From DATCSE01 sp036568605 (GTDB lineage Bacteria > Pseudomonadota > Gammaproteobacteria > Burkholderiales > Burkholderiaceae_C): 5,356 bases of DNA. The translations under genes and the position numbers were made by a program. The stretch spans positions 1-5,356 of the forward strand of contig DATCSE010000009.1 in NCBI GenBank assembly GCA_036568605.1, in the 5' to 3' direction. Under the pieces are notes generated by a model. It had not been told where the DNA came from. It worked only from the letters and a program-made list of their open reading frames with translations, and did not search any database. Of this stretch, positions 1-5,356 are shown piece after piece (positions within the stretch are counted from its first letter, which is position 1; each line of letters starts with the position of its first letter).

Positions 1-770
1 GTGGAGATCATCGCCGCGTGACGGTGCCGCTCGTCCATCCGCAGTTGCGACTTGTTGTCGGCACGCCAGAGCCCGAACGTGACGAACCAGGTGTGCAGCA
101 GGCCCGGGTGGTACGGGTCCTTGATGTTCTCCTGCATCAGCTTCCAGTTGCCCGGGATGCGCTGGCGGTTGTAGCCGAGGATCTTCAGCTGACGGCCGTT
201 GAACAGGCGGTCGAAGTAGCCGAGGATCGTGGGCCCGAGATAGTCCTCGAACGATTCGACGTCAGGGTCGAACGATGCGAACACCACGCCGCCGCGCGTC
301 GCGACCTTCAGCTTCGTCAGCCCGTGCTCGCCGGTCTTGAAGTCGGCCGGCATGCCGCCGTGCACCTGCCCGTCCTGCTTGACGCCGCGCCGGAACGGCA
401 CGCCCTGCAGGTCGCCCTTCAGCGTGTAGCTCCACTGGTGATACGGGCAGACGAAGTCCTGCCGGTTGCCGTGGCGCTCGCGGCAGAACTGCATGCCGCG
501 GTGCGCGCAGACGTTCTCGACGACGTTGATGCCGCCCTCGGCATCGCGCACCATGATCACCGAGCGCTCGCCGACGACCGTGCGCTTGAAGTCGCCGGCG
601 TTCGGGATCTCGGCCTCGAGGCCGACATAACACCAGTGGGCCTGGTAGAAGAAGCGCTCGAGCTCGCGCTTGTAGAGCGCGTCGCTGGTGTAGGTCAGGA
701 ACGGGATGCGCGAGGTGCCGTCGTTCTCCCAGCGCACCTCGGTCGGAAAGACGGTCGCCGTGTCGCTCAT
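1..770 (-). CDS. nagG: Salicylate 5-hydroxylase large (alpha) subunit, N-terminal part
   Basis: Rieske non-heme iron oxygenase alpha subunit, cytoplasmic, expected to hydroxylate salicylate to gentisate using electrons from a reductase and a ferredoxin. The window holds 256 codons plus two bases; the rest lies beyond the left edge. Family members are about 420 residues, so roughly 60% is present. The Rieske 2Fe-2S ligands are visible as C88-x-H90 and C108-x2-H111. The mononuclear iron region shows D218, H221 and H226 (NIKDPYHPGLLH), the same D-x2-H-x4-H spacing as naphthalene dioxygenase; the third iron ligand, an Asp, would be in the missing part. Stretches such as LYKRELERFFY, VCAHRGM and GVPFRRGVKQDG closely match remembered NagG of Ralstonia sp. 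U2. The ATG start has CAGGAG six bases upstream (777-782). It is the fourth gene of the minus-strand operon, 47 bases after the hydrolase gene. A related substrate, such as another hydroxybenzoate or anthranilate, cannot be excluded. Confidence 0.92.
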   Translation of the reverse strand, partial: MSDTATVFPTEVRWENDGTSRIPFLTYTSDALYKRELERFFYQAHWCYVGLEAEIPNAGDFKRTVVGERSVIMVRDAEGGINVVENVCAHRGMQFCRERHGNRQDFVCPYHQWSYTLKGDLQGVPFRRGVKQDGQVHGGMPADFKTGEHGLTKLKVATRGGVVFASFDPDVESFEDYLGPTILGYFDRLFNGRQLKILGYNRQRIPGNWKLMQENIKDPYHPGLLHTWFVTFGLWRADNKSQLRMDERHRHAAMIS

Positions 771-776
771 GCGTGT

Positions 777-782
777 CTCCTG
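777..782 (-). promoter_or_regulatory. Ribosome binding site of the oxygenase large-subunit gene
   Basis: CAGGAG on the minus strand, six bases before the ATG at 770. It lies within the 47-base gap after nagK and supports the chosen start, which matches the N-terminus expected for NagG proteins. Confidence 0.7.
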
Positions 783-817
783 GCTGTTCTGCTGGTCTGT
801 AATGTGGGCGCGATCGA

Positions 818-1513
818 TCAGCCGGTGATTTGGACCTCGATCTCCCCGAGGCCGGCGATCGCGCCGCGCATCAGGTCTCCGGCGACGACCGCGTTCACAC
901 CCTCCGGCGTGCCGGTCATGATCAGGTCGCCGGGCTCCAGCGTCTCGTACTCCGACAGCACCGCGATGCATTCGGCGACCGACCAGATCAGCTTCGCGAT
1001 GTCGGACGACTGACGCGGTTGGCCGTTGACGGTCAGCGAGATCGCAGCCGATGCCGGATGCCCGACGTCGGCCGCCCGGTGCACGATGCCGATCGGCGCC
1101 GACAGCGCGAACGACTTGCCGAACTCCCACGGCCGGCCCTTGTCGCGCGCCTCCAGCTGCAGGTCGCGGCGCGTCATGTCCAGGCCGACGGCGTAGCCGT
1201 ACACGTGATCGAGCGCACGGGCCGCGGCGATGTTGCGGCCGCCCCGGCCGATCGCGACGATCAGCTCGATCTCGTGGTGGTAGTTCTTGGTCTTCGGCGG
1301 ATACGGGATCGCGACCGGCTGCGACGCATCGACCACCGCATTGGCCGGCTTCATGAAGAAGAACGGCGGTTCGCGGTCCGGGTCCTTGCCCATCTCGCGG
1401 GCATGCGCGGCGTAGTTGCGGCCGACGCAGTACACGCGGTGGACCGGAAAGCGCTCGTCGCGGCCGGCGACCGCGAGCGTGGGGATGACAGGGGCTTCGA
1501 TGGCGTAGTTCAT
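818..1513 (-). CDS. nagK: Fumarylpyruvate hydrolase (FAH family)
   Basis: A 231-residue cytoplasmic enzyme of the fumarylacetoacetate hydrolase family, expected to cleave fumarylpyruvate to fumarate and pyruvate in the last step of the gentisate pathway. The metal-binding signature is visible: E81 and E83 in HHEIELIVAIG, then D112 in GLDMTRRDLQ, followed by the usual KGRPWEFGKSF segment and the C-terminal GTPEGV loop. The N-terminal VYCVGRNYAAHAREMG segment is typical of the short bacterial NagK-type enzymes, and the length fits. The ATG start at 1513 has only a weak purine stretch (AGAGA) upstream, so translation may depend partly on the preceding gene, whose stop is 24 bases away. It lies directly after gentisate dioxygenase in the operon, which supports fumarylpyruvate over acylpyruvate or homoprotocatechuate-derived substrates of the same family. 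Direct hydrolysis of maleylpyruvate cannot be ruled out from sequence. Confidence 0.93.
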   Translation of the reverse strand: MNYAIEAPVIPTLAVAGRDERFPVHRVYCVGRNYAAHAREMGKDPDREPPFFFMKPANAVVDASQPVAIPYPPKTKNYHHEIELIVAIGRGGRNIAAARALDHVYGYAVGLDMTRRDLQLEARDKGRPWEFGKSFALSAPIGIVHRAADVGHPASAAISLTVNGQPRQSSDIAKLIWSVAECIAVLSEYETLEPGDLIMTGTPEGVNAVVAGDLMRGAIAGLGEIEVQITG

Positions 1514-1537
1514 GGGTCTCTATCGCGGATCAGGAAA

Positions 1538-2596
1538 TCACAGCCGCTGCTCGCGCCACAGGCCCAGTGCCTGCTGCACCGGCCGGTCGGAGAAGCTGAA
1601 CAGCAGCGCATCGCGGTCGGCGCGCAGCTGCAGCGTGTGCCACGACGGCACGACGAAGACGTCGTTCTCGTCGAAGCGCCAGGTCTGCTCGCCGACCCGC
1701 GCCTCGCCGCCGCCTGCGAGGCAGACGTGCACGGTGCCGTCGGTCGCGCGCAGCGGCTTCGTCTCGAAGCCGGCCGGCAACGCCTGCGCGAACGCCGCGA
1801 TCGTCGGCATCGGCGATGCGCCGGTCGCCGGGTTCACGTAGCGCAGCTTGAAGCCGTGGTGCGCATCCGGCGTGCCGTGCGCGATCGCCCGCAGCGACGC
1901 GCGCGTGCGCTCGAACGGGTAGACGAACACGCGGGTCGGATCGGCCGGCTTCGCTTCGTAGTCGACCGGCACCATGTTCGCGCCGTAGCGCGCCAGCGCG
2001 TCGCCTTCGCGGCGCAGCGGCTGCTGCGACGTGTGCTCGCTCTTCTCCGAGAAGCCGGCATCGAGGAAGCGCACGATCGGGATGTCCAGCCCGTCGAGCC
2101 AGATCACCGGCTGGTCGCCGAGGTTGCCGTGGTCGTGCCAGGTCCAGGCCGGCGTGATGATGAAGTCGCCACGGCGCATCGTCGTGCGCTCGCCGTCGAC
2201 CGCCGTGTAGGCGCCCTCCCCGTCGAGCACCAGGCGCAGCGCACTCTGCGTGTGGCGATGCGCCGGCGCGACCTCGCCGGGCAGGATCAGCTGCAGCCCC
2301 GCGTACAGCGACTGCGTGATGCACGACTGCCCGCGCAGCCCCGGGTTCTCGAGGATCAGCACGCGGCGCTCGGCCTCCTCGGCGGTGATCAGCCTGCCCG
2401 CCTCCAGCACCTGCTCGCGCAGCTCGGCATAGCGCCACAGCGCTGCGTGCACCGGCGAGCGCGGCTGCGGCGGCACCAGCGCATGCAGCACTTCCCACAG
2501 CGGCGTCATGCTCTTCGTCGCGATGCGGTCGTAGTAGGCGGAACGTGCGGCCGCGCGTTCGCGCAGCGCATCCGGTGGAGGTTCGGCGGCGTGCAA
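1538..2596 (-). CDS. nagI: Gentisate 1,2-dioxygenase (bicupin)
   Basis: A 352-residue Fe(II) extradiol-type ring-cleaving dioxygenase with two cupin domains, expected to open gentisate to maleylpyruvate. The N-terminal cupin carries the three-histidine iron site: H113 and H115 in PAHRHTQSALR, and H154 in WTWHDHG. The degenerate C-terminal cupin includes HVCLAGGGEARV and VPSWHTLQL. Conserved family segments LITAEEAERRVLILENPGL and SLYAGLQLILPGE are present, and the length is normal. The start is TTG at 2594-2596, with AAGGAG seven bases upstream (2604-2609). The first ATG in frame is codon 30, which would remove the helix before MTPLWEVLHALV that homologues keep, so TTG is preferred. It follows the reductase gene by 29 bases and precedes nagK by 24 bases. 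Salicylate 1,2-dioxygenase and 1-hydroxy-2-naphthoate dioxygenase belong to the same family and are the main alternatives, but the neighbouring genes favour gentisate. Confidence 0.94.
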   Translation of the reverse strand: MHAAEPPPDALRERAAARSAYYDRIATKSMTPLWEVLHALVPPQPRSPVHAALWRYAELREQVLEAGRLITAEEAERRVLILENPGLRGQSCITQSLYAGLQLILPGEVAPAHRHTQSALRLVLDGEGAYTAVDGERTTMRRGDFIITPAWTWHDHGNLGDQPVIWLDGLDIPIVRFLDAGFSEKSEHTSQQPLRREGDALARYGANMVPVDYEAKPADPTRVFVYPFERTRASLRAIAHGTPDAHHGFKLRYVNPATGASPMPTIAAFAQALPAGFETKPLRATDGTVHVCLAGGGEARVGEQTWRFDENDVFVVPSWHTLQLRADRDALLFSFSDRPVQQALGLWREQRL

Positions 2597-2603
2597 GGCG
2601 TGT

Positions 2604-2609
2604 CTCCTT
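2604..2609 (-). promoter_or_regulatory. Ribosome binding site that fixes the TTG start of the gentisate dioxygenase gene
   Basis: AAGGAG on the minus strand, seven bases before TTG at 2596. It is the strongest Shine-Dalgarno match in the operon and compensates for the rare start codon. The 11 bases AGGAGACACGC here (2598-2608) recur exactly before the nagG start (771-781). Confidence 0.75.
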
Positions 2610-2625
2610 CTTCTTCAACCGGCCG

Positions 2626-3612
2626 TCAGGTCGGCTGCGTGTAGAACGCGTCGGCGTAGATGCGCGCCGGCGCGATGCCCTTCTGGCGCGCCAGCACGGT
2701 CGCGGCTTCGACCATCGGCGGCGAGCCGCACAGGTAGGCGCGCCAGTCGGCCAGGTCGGTCAGGTCCTGCTCGATCGCCTCGGTGACCAGCCCGCAGCGC
2801 TGCTCGCGCGGATCGCCGCCCGACGTGACGACGGTGTGCACCTTGAGCAGCGGATGCCGCCGCGCCAGCTCGGCGAGCCAGGCCACGCCGTAGATGTCGC
2901 GCGGCGAGCGCACGCCGAAGTAGACGTGAATCGCATTGCGCATCCCGTCGGCGATCGCGCCGCGCAGGATGGACAGGATGGGCGCGAGCCCAGTGCCGCC
3001 GGCGACGCACAGCATCGGCCCGTCGTGGCGGCGGCGCAGGTACGCGGTGCCCAGCGGCCCGCTGACGCGCACCGCATCGCCCGCCTTCAGTTCGTTTGCG
3101 ATGTAGTTCGAGACGCGCCCGCCCGGCACGACGCGCACATGGAACTCGAGCGTGCCGTCGCCCGCGAGGCCGGCCATCGAATACGGCCGCACGTGCTCGG
3201 GCGTGAACTGCAGCTGCGCGTACTGGCCCGGCGAGAACTCGATGGGCTTGGCCGGCTTCAGCACCAGCCGCTTGATGTCGTGCGTCAGCGTCTCGATCGC
3301 CTGCACCGTCGCCTTGACGATGCGCGCCGGGTGCACGACGACCTCGTCGGGCTCCGGGATCTCGATCGTGCAGGGCTCGGTCAGGTAGGTCTGGCACGCG
3401 AGCACGTACGACTCCTGGCCGTTCAGCGGGTTCTGCTCGGCACGCCCGCCGTCCAGCACCTCGCCGTCGAGCACGCGGCAGCGGCAGGTGCCGCAGCGCC
3501 CGGCCATGCAGCTGTACGACATCGGCACCTGCGCGTGGCGCAGCGCCTCGAGCAGGTTCGCCCCGGGCTCGACCGCGATCGTCTTCTGCAGTGGCTGGAT
3601 CAGCACGTCCAT
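2626..3612 (-). CDS. nagAa: Ferredoxin reductase of the aromatic oxygenase system (2Fe-2S, FAD, NAD domains)
   Basis: A 328-residue cytoplasmic flavoprotein expected to take electrons from NAD(P)H and pass them to a ferredoxin that feeds the Rieske oxygenase. An N-terminal plant-type 2Fe-2S domain (about 1-90) has C35, C40, C43 and C73 in CMAGRCGTC...LAC. A flavin-binding domain (about 97-195) has RPYS at 142-145 and PGGRVSNYI near 163-171. A C-terminal NAD-binding domain has GGTGLAP at 205-211 and CGSPPM at 295-300. The domain order, and the 328-residue length as I remember it for NagAa, match NagAa of naphthalene and salicylate oxygenases. It is the promoter-proximal gene of the minus-strand operon. 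The ATG at 3610-3612 fits the family N-terminus, but I see no good Shine-Dalgarno sequence before it. Serving both a hydroxylase and a separate dioxygenase is possible, as in nag clusters. The electron donor preference cannot be read from sequence. Confidence 0.93.
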   Translation of the reverse strand: MDVLIQPLQKTIAVEPGANLLEALRHAQVPMSYSCMAGRCGTCRCRVLDGEVLDGGRAEQNPLNGQESYVLACQTYLTEPCTIEIPEPDEVVVHPARIVKATVQAIETLTHDIKRLVLKPAKPIEFSPGQYAQLQFTPEHVRPYSMAGLAGDGTLEFHVRVVPGGRVSNYIANELKAGDAVRVSGPLGTAYLRRRHDGPMLCVAGGTGLAPILSILRGAIADGMRNAIHVYFGVRSPRDIYGVAWLAELARRHPLLKVHTVVTSGGDPREQRCGLVTEAIEQDLTDLADWRAYLCGSPPMVEAATVLARQKGIAPARIYADAFYTQPT

Positions 3613-3650
3613 GCCGCGATGATCGGCAGCGCCAGGGGATCAGCCAAGAG

Positions 3651-3695
3651 GATTCAGAATATAGGCTGTATCACTGATCGTGATGGCCCTGAATC
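3651..3695. repeat. Inverted repeat GATTCAG / CTGAATC around the regulator box
   Basis: Seven-base perfect arms at 3651-3657 and 3689-3695 are separated by 31 bases, with the LysR-type box between them. The right arm directly abuts the Shine-Dalgarno sequence of the regulator gene (3696-3700). The left arm lies just downstream of the candidate -10 of the catabolic operon. Each arm contains ATTCA on one strand, a motif I recall from NahR-type sites. It may be a second operator or chance. Confidence 0.45.
3670..3684. promoter_or_regulatory. Candidate LysR-type regulator binding box
   Basis: ATCAC-TGATC-GTGAT is a perfect 5-base dyad with a 5-base spacer. It contains T-N11-A (T3671, A3683) and the ATC-N9-GAT form known from LysR-type boxes. 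It sits in the divergent gap, the usual place for such a site. I do not find an exact copy of the NahR site known from nah and sal promoters. Binding is inferred. Confidence 0.6.
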
Positions 3696-3700
3696 AGGAG
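3696..3700 (+). promoter_or_regulatory. Ribosome binding site of the regulator gene
   Basis: AGGAG, five bases before the ATG at 3706. It selects this start over the upstream in-frame extension, which would run antisense through the reductase gene. Confidence 0.7.
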
Positions 3701-3705
3701 CGCGG

Positions 3706-4638
3706 ATGGAACTGCACGAGCTCGACCTGAACCTGCTGGTCGTCTTCAACCAGCTGCTCGTCGAGCGGCGCGTCTCGAAGGTCGCCGAGAACCTGGGCAT
3801 CTCGCAGCCCGGGGTCAGCAACTCGCTGGCCAAGCTGCGCAAGCTGTTCGGCGACGAGCTGTTCCTGCGCACGCCCAAGGGCATGGAGCCGACGCCGTTC
3901 GCCGACCAGCTCGCCGAGTCGGTGAGCTACGCGCTCGCGATGATCCACAGCGGCGTGAACCAGCGCACCTCGTTCGATCCGGCCAGCGCGAAGGGCGCGC
4001 TGACGATAGGCATGACCGACATCGGCGAGATCTACTTCCTGCCGGCCCTGATCGAGCGGCTGCGCCACGAGGCGCCAGGCGTGACGCTGAGCACCGTGCG
4101 CAACACCGCCGTCAACCTGCGCGACGAGCTCGAGTCCGGCAAGGTCGACCTCGCGATCGGCCTGCTGCCGCAGCTCAAGGCCGGTTTCTTCCAGCGCCGG
4201 CTGTTCACGCAGAGTTATGTCTGCCTGATGCGGCGCGGGCACCGCCTCGACAAGCGCAGGATCTCGCTCGCCGAATTCTCGGCGGCCGAGCACCTGGTCG
4301 TGATCTCGGCCGGCACCGGGCACGGCAAGGTCGACGAGCTGCTGCTGCGCAGCGGCGTCGAACGCACGGTGCGCCTGACGGTGCCGCACTACGTCAGCGT
4401 CGGCCACATCCTGCGCGGCTCGGACCTGATCGCGACCGTGCCCGAGCGGCTCGCGGAGCGGCTGGTCGAGCCGTTCGGCCTGGCCACGGTGCCGCACCCG
4501 GCGAAGCTGCCCGACGTCGCGATCAACGTGTTCTGGCACGCGAAGTACCACCGTGCGCCGGCGAACCGCTGGCTGCGCGGCGTGGTGTTCGAGCTGTTCG
4601 GCGACGCGGCGCCGGCGGCGCGGAAGACGCGAGGCTGA
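3706..4638 (+). CDS. nagR: LysR-type transcriptional regulator, NahR/NagR group
   Basis: A 310-residue DNA-binding regulator, expected to activate the divergent catabolic operon when salicylate or a similar aromatic acid is bound. The winged helix-turn-helix is at about 8-66, with the helix-turn-helix itself near 23-42 (VAENLGISQPGVSNSLAKLR) and the wing LFLRTPKGMEPTPFA. The effector domain starts near residue 96. It contains MTDIGEIYFLP (102-112), VDLAIGLLP, GFFQRRLF, ISAGTGHGKVD, VGHILRGSDLIATVP and INVFWHAKYH, all close to the NahR and NagR proteins as I remember them. The ATG has AGGAG five bases upstream. The start lies 93 bases from the divergent nagAa start, the classic arrangement for a LysR-type activator and its target. 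Self-repression through the shared region is likely but inferred. The effector could be salicylate, gentisate or a hydroxybenzoate; NahR-like identity favours salicylate. Confidence 0.92.
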   Translation: MELHELDLNLLVVFNQLLVERRVSKVAENLGISQPGVSNSLAKLRKLFGDELFLRTPKGMEPTPFADQLAESVSYALAMIHSGVNQRTSFDPASAKGALTIGMTDIGEIYFLPALIERLRHEAPGVTLSTVRNTAVNLRDELESGKVDLAIGLLPQLKAGFFQRRLFTQSYVCLMRRGHRLDKRRISLAEFSAAEHLVVISAGTGHGKVDELLLRSGVERTVRLTVPHYVSVGHILRGSDLIATVPERLAERLVEPFGLATVPHPAKLPDVAINVFWHAKYHRAPANRWLRGVVFELFGDAAPAARKTRG

Positions 4639-4647
4639 CGCGGCCCG

Positions 4648-5356
4648 CTACAGCGGCTTGACGTAGAACGAATCGAACCCCGATTCGAGCGCGCGCTCGC
4701 GGTCTTCGACGCGGCCATAGCCGGTGAGCGCGATGAACCGCGTCGCCTGGTCGGCGAGCTTGTCGCGCAGGCGCTGAACCAGCTGGTAGCCGTCGACATC
4801 GGGCAGGCCGATGTCGCACACGACCAGATCCGGCGTGAAGCCCTCGACCACGTGCAACCCCTCGGCCGCGTTCGCGGCGGTCATCACGTCGTTGCCGCCG
4901 AGCTCGACCAGCATGCGCAGGCTGTCGCGGGCGTCGGCGTTGTCCTCGATGATCAGCACGCGACGCCCGGCGAGACGCGCCAGGTCGTGCTCGTCGGCCG
5001 GCGCGTCGGCGGCTGCGCCGGGCAGCAGCGGCAGCCGCAGCGTCGCGGTGGTTCCGAGACCGTGGCCCGCACTGTCGACCTCGACATCGCCGCCGTGCAG
5101 CTGAGCGATCTGCTTCGCGATCGCCAGCCCGGCACCGAGCCCGCCATCGGCATGGCCCAGCGACTCGTCGGCCTGCGCGAACAGCTCGAACAGGCGCGGC
5201 GCGAACTCCGGCGCGATGCCGCGGCCCGTGTCGCGCACGCTGATCTCGAACATGTCGTCGCGCCGGCGCACCGCGACGACGATCGCGCTCGCGTCGGGCG
5301 AGAATTTCGCCGCGTTGAGCAGCAGCGCCGCGAGCGCCTGCGACAGGCGCTGGGCG
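4648..5356 (-). CDS. Hybrid sensor histidine kinase/response regulator, C-terminal part
   Basis: The window holds the last 235 residues; the start and the sensor and dimerisation domains lie beyond the right edge. The reading frame stays open to the edge. A HATPase domain shows the N box (LLLNAAKFSP, 11-20 of the fragment), the G1 box DTGRGIAPE (42-50), the F box LFELFAQAD (55-63) and the G2 box GGLGAGLAIA (71-80). After a short Ala/Pro/Asp linker (about 112-126) comes a receiver domain with E137 and D138, phospho-acceptor D181 in CDIGLPDVDGY, T211 in ALTGY and K233 in the C-terminal KPL. The protein ends right after this KPL. All catalytic residues within the fragment are intact, so it looks functional. 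It is convergent with nagR, with 9 bases between the stop codons. It is therefore a separate transcription unit whose signal is unknown, and a link to salicylate degradation is not shown. Confidence 0.9.
   Translation of the reverse strand, partial: AQRLSQALAALLLNAAKFSPDASAIVVAVRRRDDMFEISVRDTGRGIAPEFAPRLFELFAQADESLGHADGGLGAGLAIAKQIAQLHGGDVEVDSAGHGLGTTATLRLPLLPGAAADAPADEHDLARLAGRRVLIIEDNADARDSLRMLVELGGNDVMTAANAAEGLHVVEGFTPDLVVCDIGLPDVDGYQLVQRLRDKLADQATRFIALTGYGRVEDRERALESGFDSFYVKPL

Larger units (their letters stand above)
3613..3705. promoter_or_regulatory. Divergent promoter region between the catabolic operon and its regulator gene
   Basis: This 93-base gap separates the divergent nagAa and nagR starts and is clearly more AT-rich in its middle than the surrounding genes. 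Control of both transcription units presumably lies here. A possible -10 element for the operon is TATATT on the minus strand (3663 to 3658). The hexamer 17 bases upstream (CCATCA) is a poor -35, as expected if an activator is needed. No convincing sigma-70 pair is seen for the regulator gene. The region also holds a LysR-type box and a wider inverted repeat, listed separately. Confidence 0.7.

Noticed and set aside
1538..2596. Gentisate dioxygenase gene as salicylate 1,2-dioxygenase, cleaving salicylate directly
   Set aside because: The family overlaps, but fumarylpyruvate hydrolase and a salicylate 5-hydroxylase subunit in the same operon make gentisate the sensible substrate.
18..2644. Two long open plus-strand frames (about 331 and 604 codons) opposite the catabolic genes
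   Set aside because: They are antisense to nagG, nagK and nagI, are rich in Arg, Ala and Val with no recognisable domain, and arise from GC-biased third positions. The minus-strand proteins have clear catalytic motifs.
2545..3705. In-frame upstream extension of the regulator reading frame, giving a 697-codon frame
   Set aside because: The extension runs antisense through all of nagAa and is low-complexity Arg/Ala/His-rich. The ATG at 3706 has a good ribosome binding site and the exact NahR-type N-terminus.
3613..3705. Leaderless or riboswitch-type control of nagAa
   Set aside because: The gap is too short for a known riboswitch and shows no recognisable aptamer. A -10-like hexamer (GATCAT) close to the nagAa start is too weak to support a leaderless transcript.
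3694..4551. A 285-codon minus-strand frame opposite the regulator gene
   Set aside because: It is a shadow frame of nagR, with no recognisable domain and composition typical of antisense GC-rich frames.
4641..4656. CCGCT-AC-AGCGG as a possible terminator hairpin between the convergent genes
   Set aside because: The arms are 5 bases, the loop is only 2 bases, there is no T run on either strand, and it overlaps the kinase coding end.

Overview
The window is very GC-rich, densely coding and has strongly GC-biased third codon positions. The proteins resemble those of the nag (naphthalene/salicylate, gentisate route) genes of Ralstonia and Comamonas types, so the source is probably a betaproteobacterium of the order Burkholderiales. 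This is a judgement from remembered family sequences, not from a search.

Layout from left to right: (1) 1-770, minus strand, the N-terminal 256 residues of a Rieske-type salicylate 5-hydroxylase large subunit (nagG-like), cut by the left edge. (2) 818-1513, minus, fumarylpyruvate hydrolase (nagK-like). (3) 1538-2596, minus, gentisate 1,2-dioxygenase (nagI-like), with a TTG start supported by a strong ribosome binding site. (4) 2626-3612, minus, ferredoxin reductase (nagAa-like) with a plant-type 2Fe-2S domain. (5) 3613-3705, a 93-base divergent control region with a LysR-type box. (6) 3706-4638, plus, a LysR-type regulator of the NahR/NagR type. (7) 4648-5356, minus, the C-terminal part of a hybrid sensor histidine kinase, cut by the right edge and convergent with the regulator gene.

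The four minus-strand genes are separated by only 24 to 47 bases and read as one operon: nagAa-nagI-nagK-nagG, continuing out of the left edge. Together they suggest this route: the reductase passes electrons from NAD(P)H (through a ferredoxin not seen here) to the oxygenase, which converts salicylate to gentisate. Gentisate dioxygenase opens the ring to maleylpyruvate, and after isomerisation NagK splits fumarylpyruvate into fumarate and pyruvate. The oxygenase small subunit, the ferredoxin and a maleylpyruvate isomerase are not in the window. The divergent regulator probably responds to salicylate or a related aromatic acid.

No RNA gene, insertion sequence, CRISPR array or convincing terminator was seen. 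The most distinctive points are the gene order, with gentisate-cleavage genes lying between the reductase and the oxygenase they would normally adjoin, and the nested dyads in the divergent promoter region. No wholly new system is apparent.
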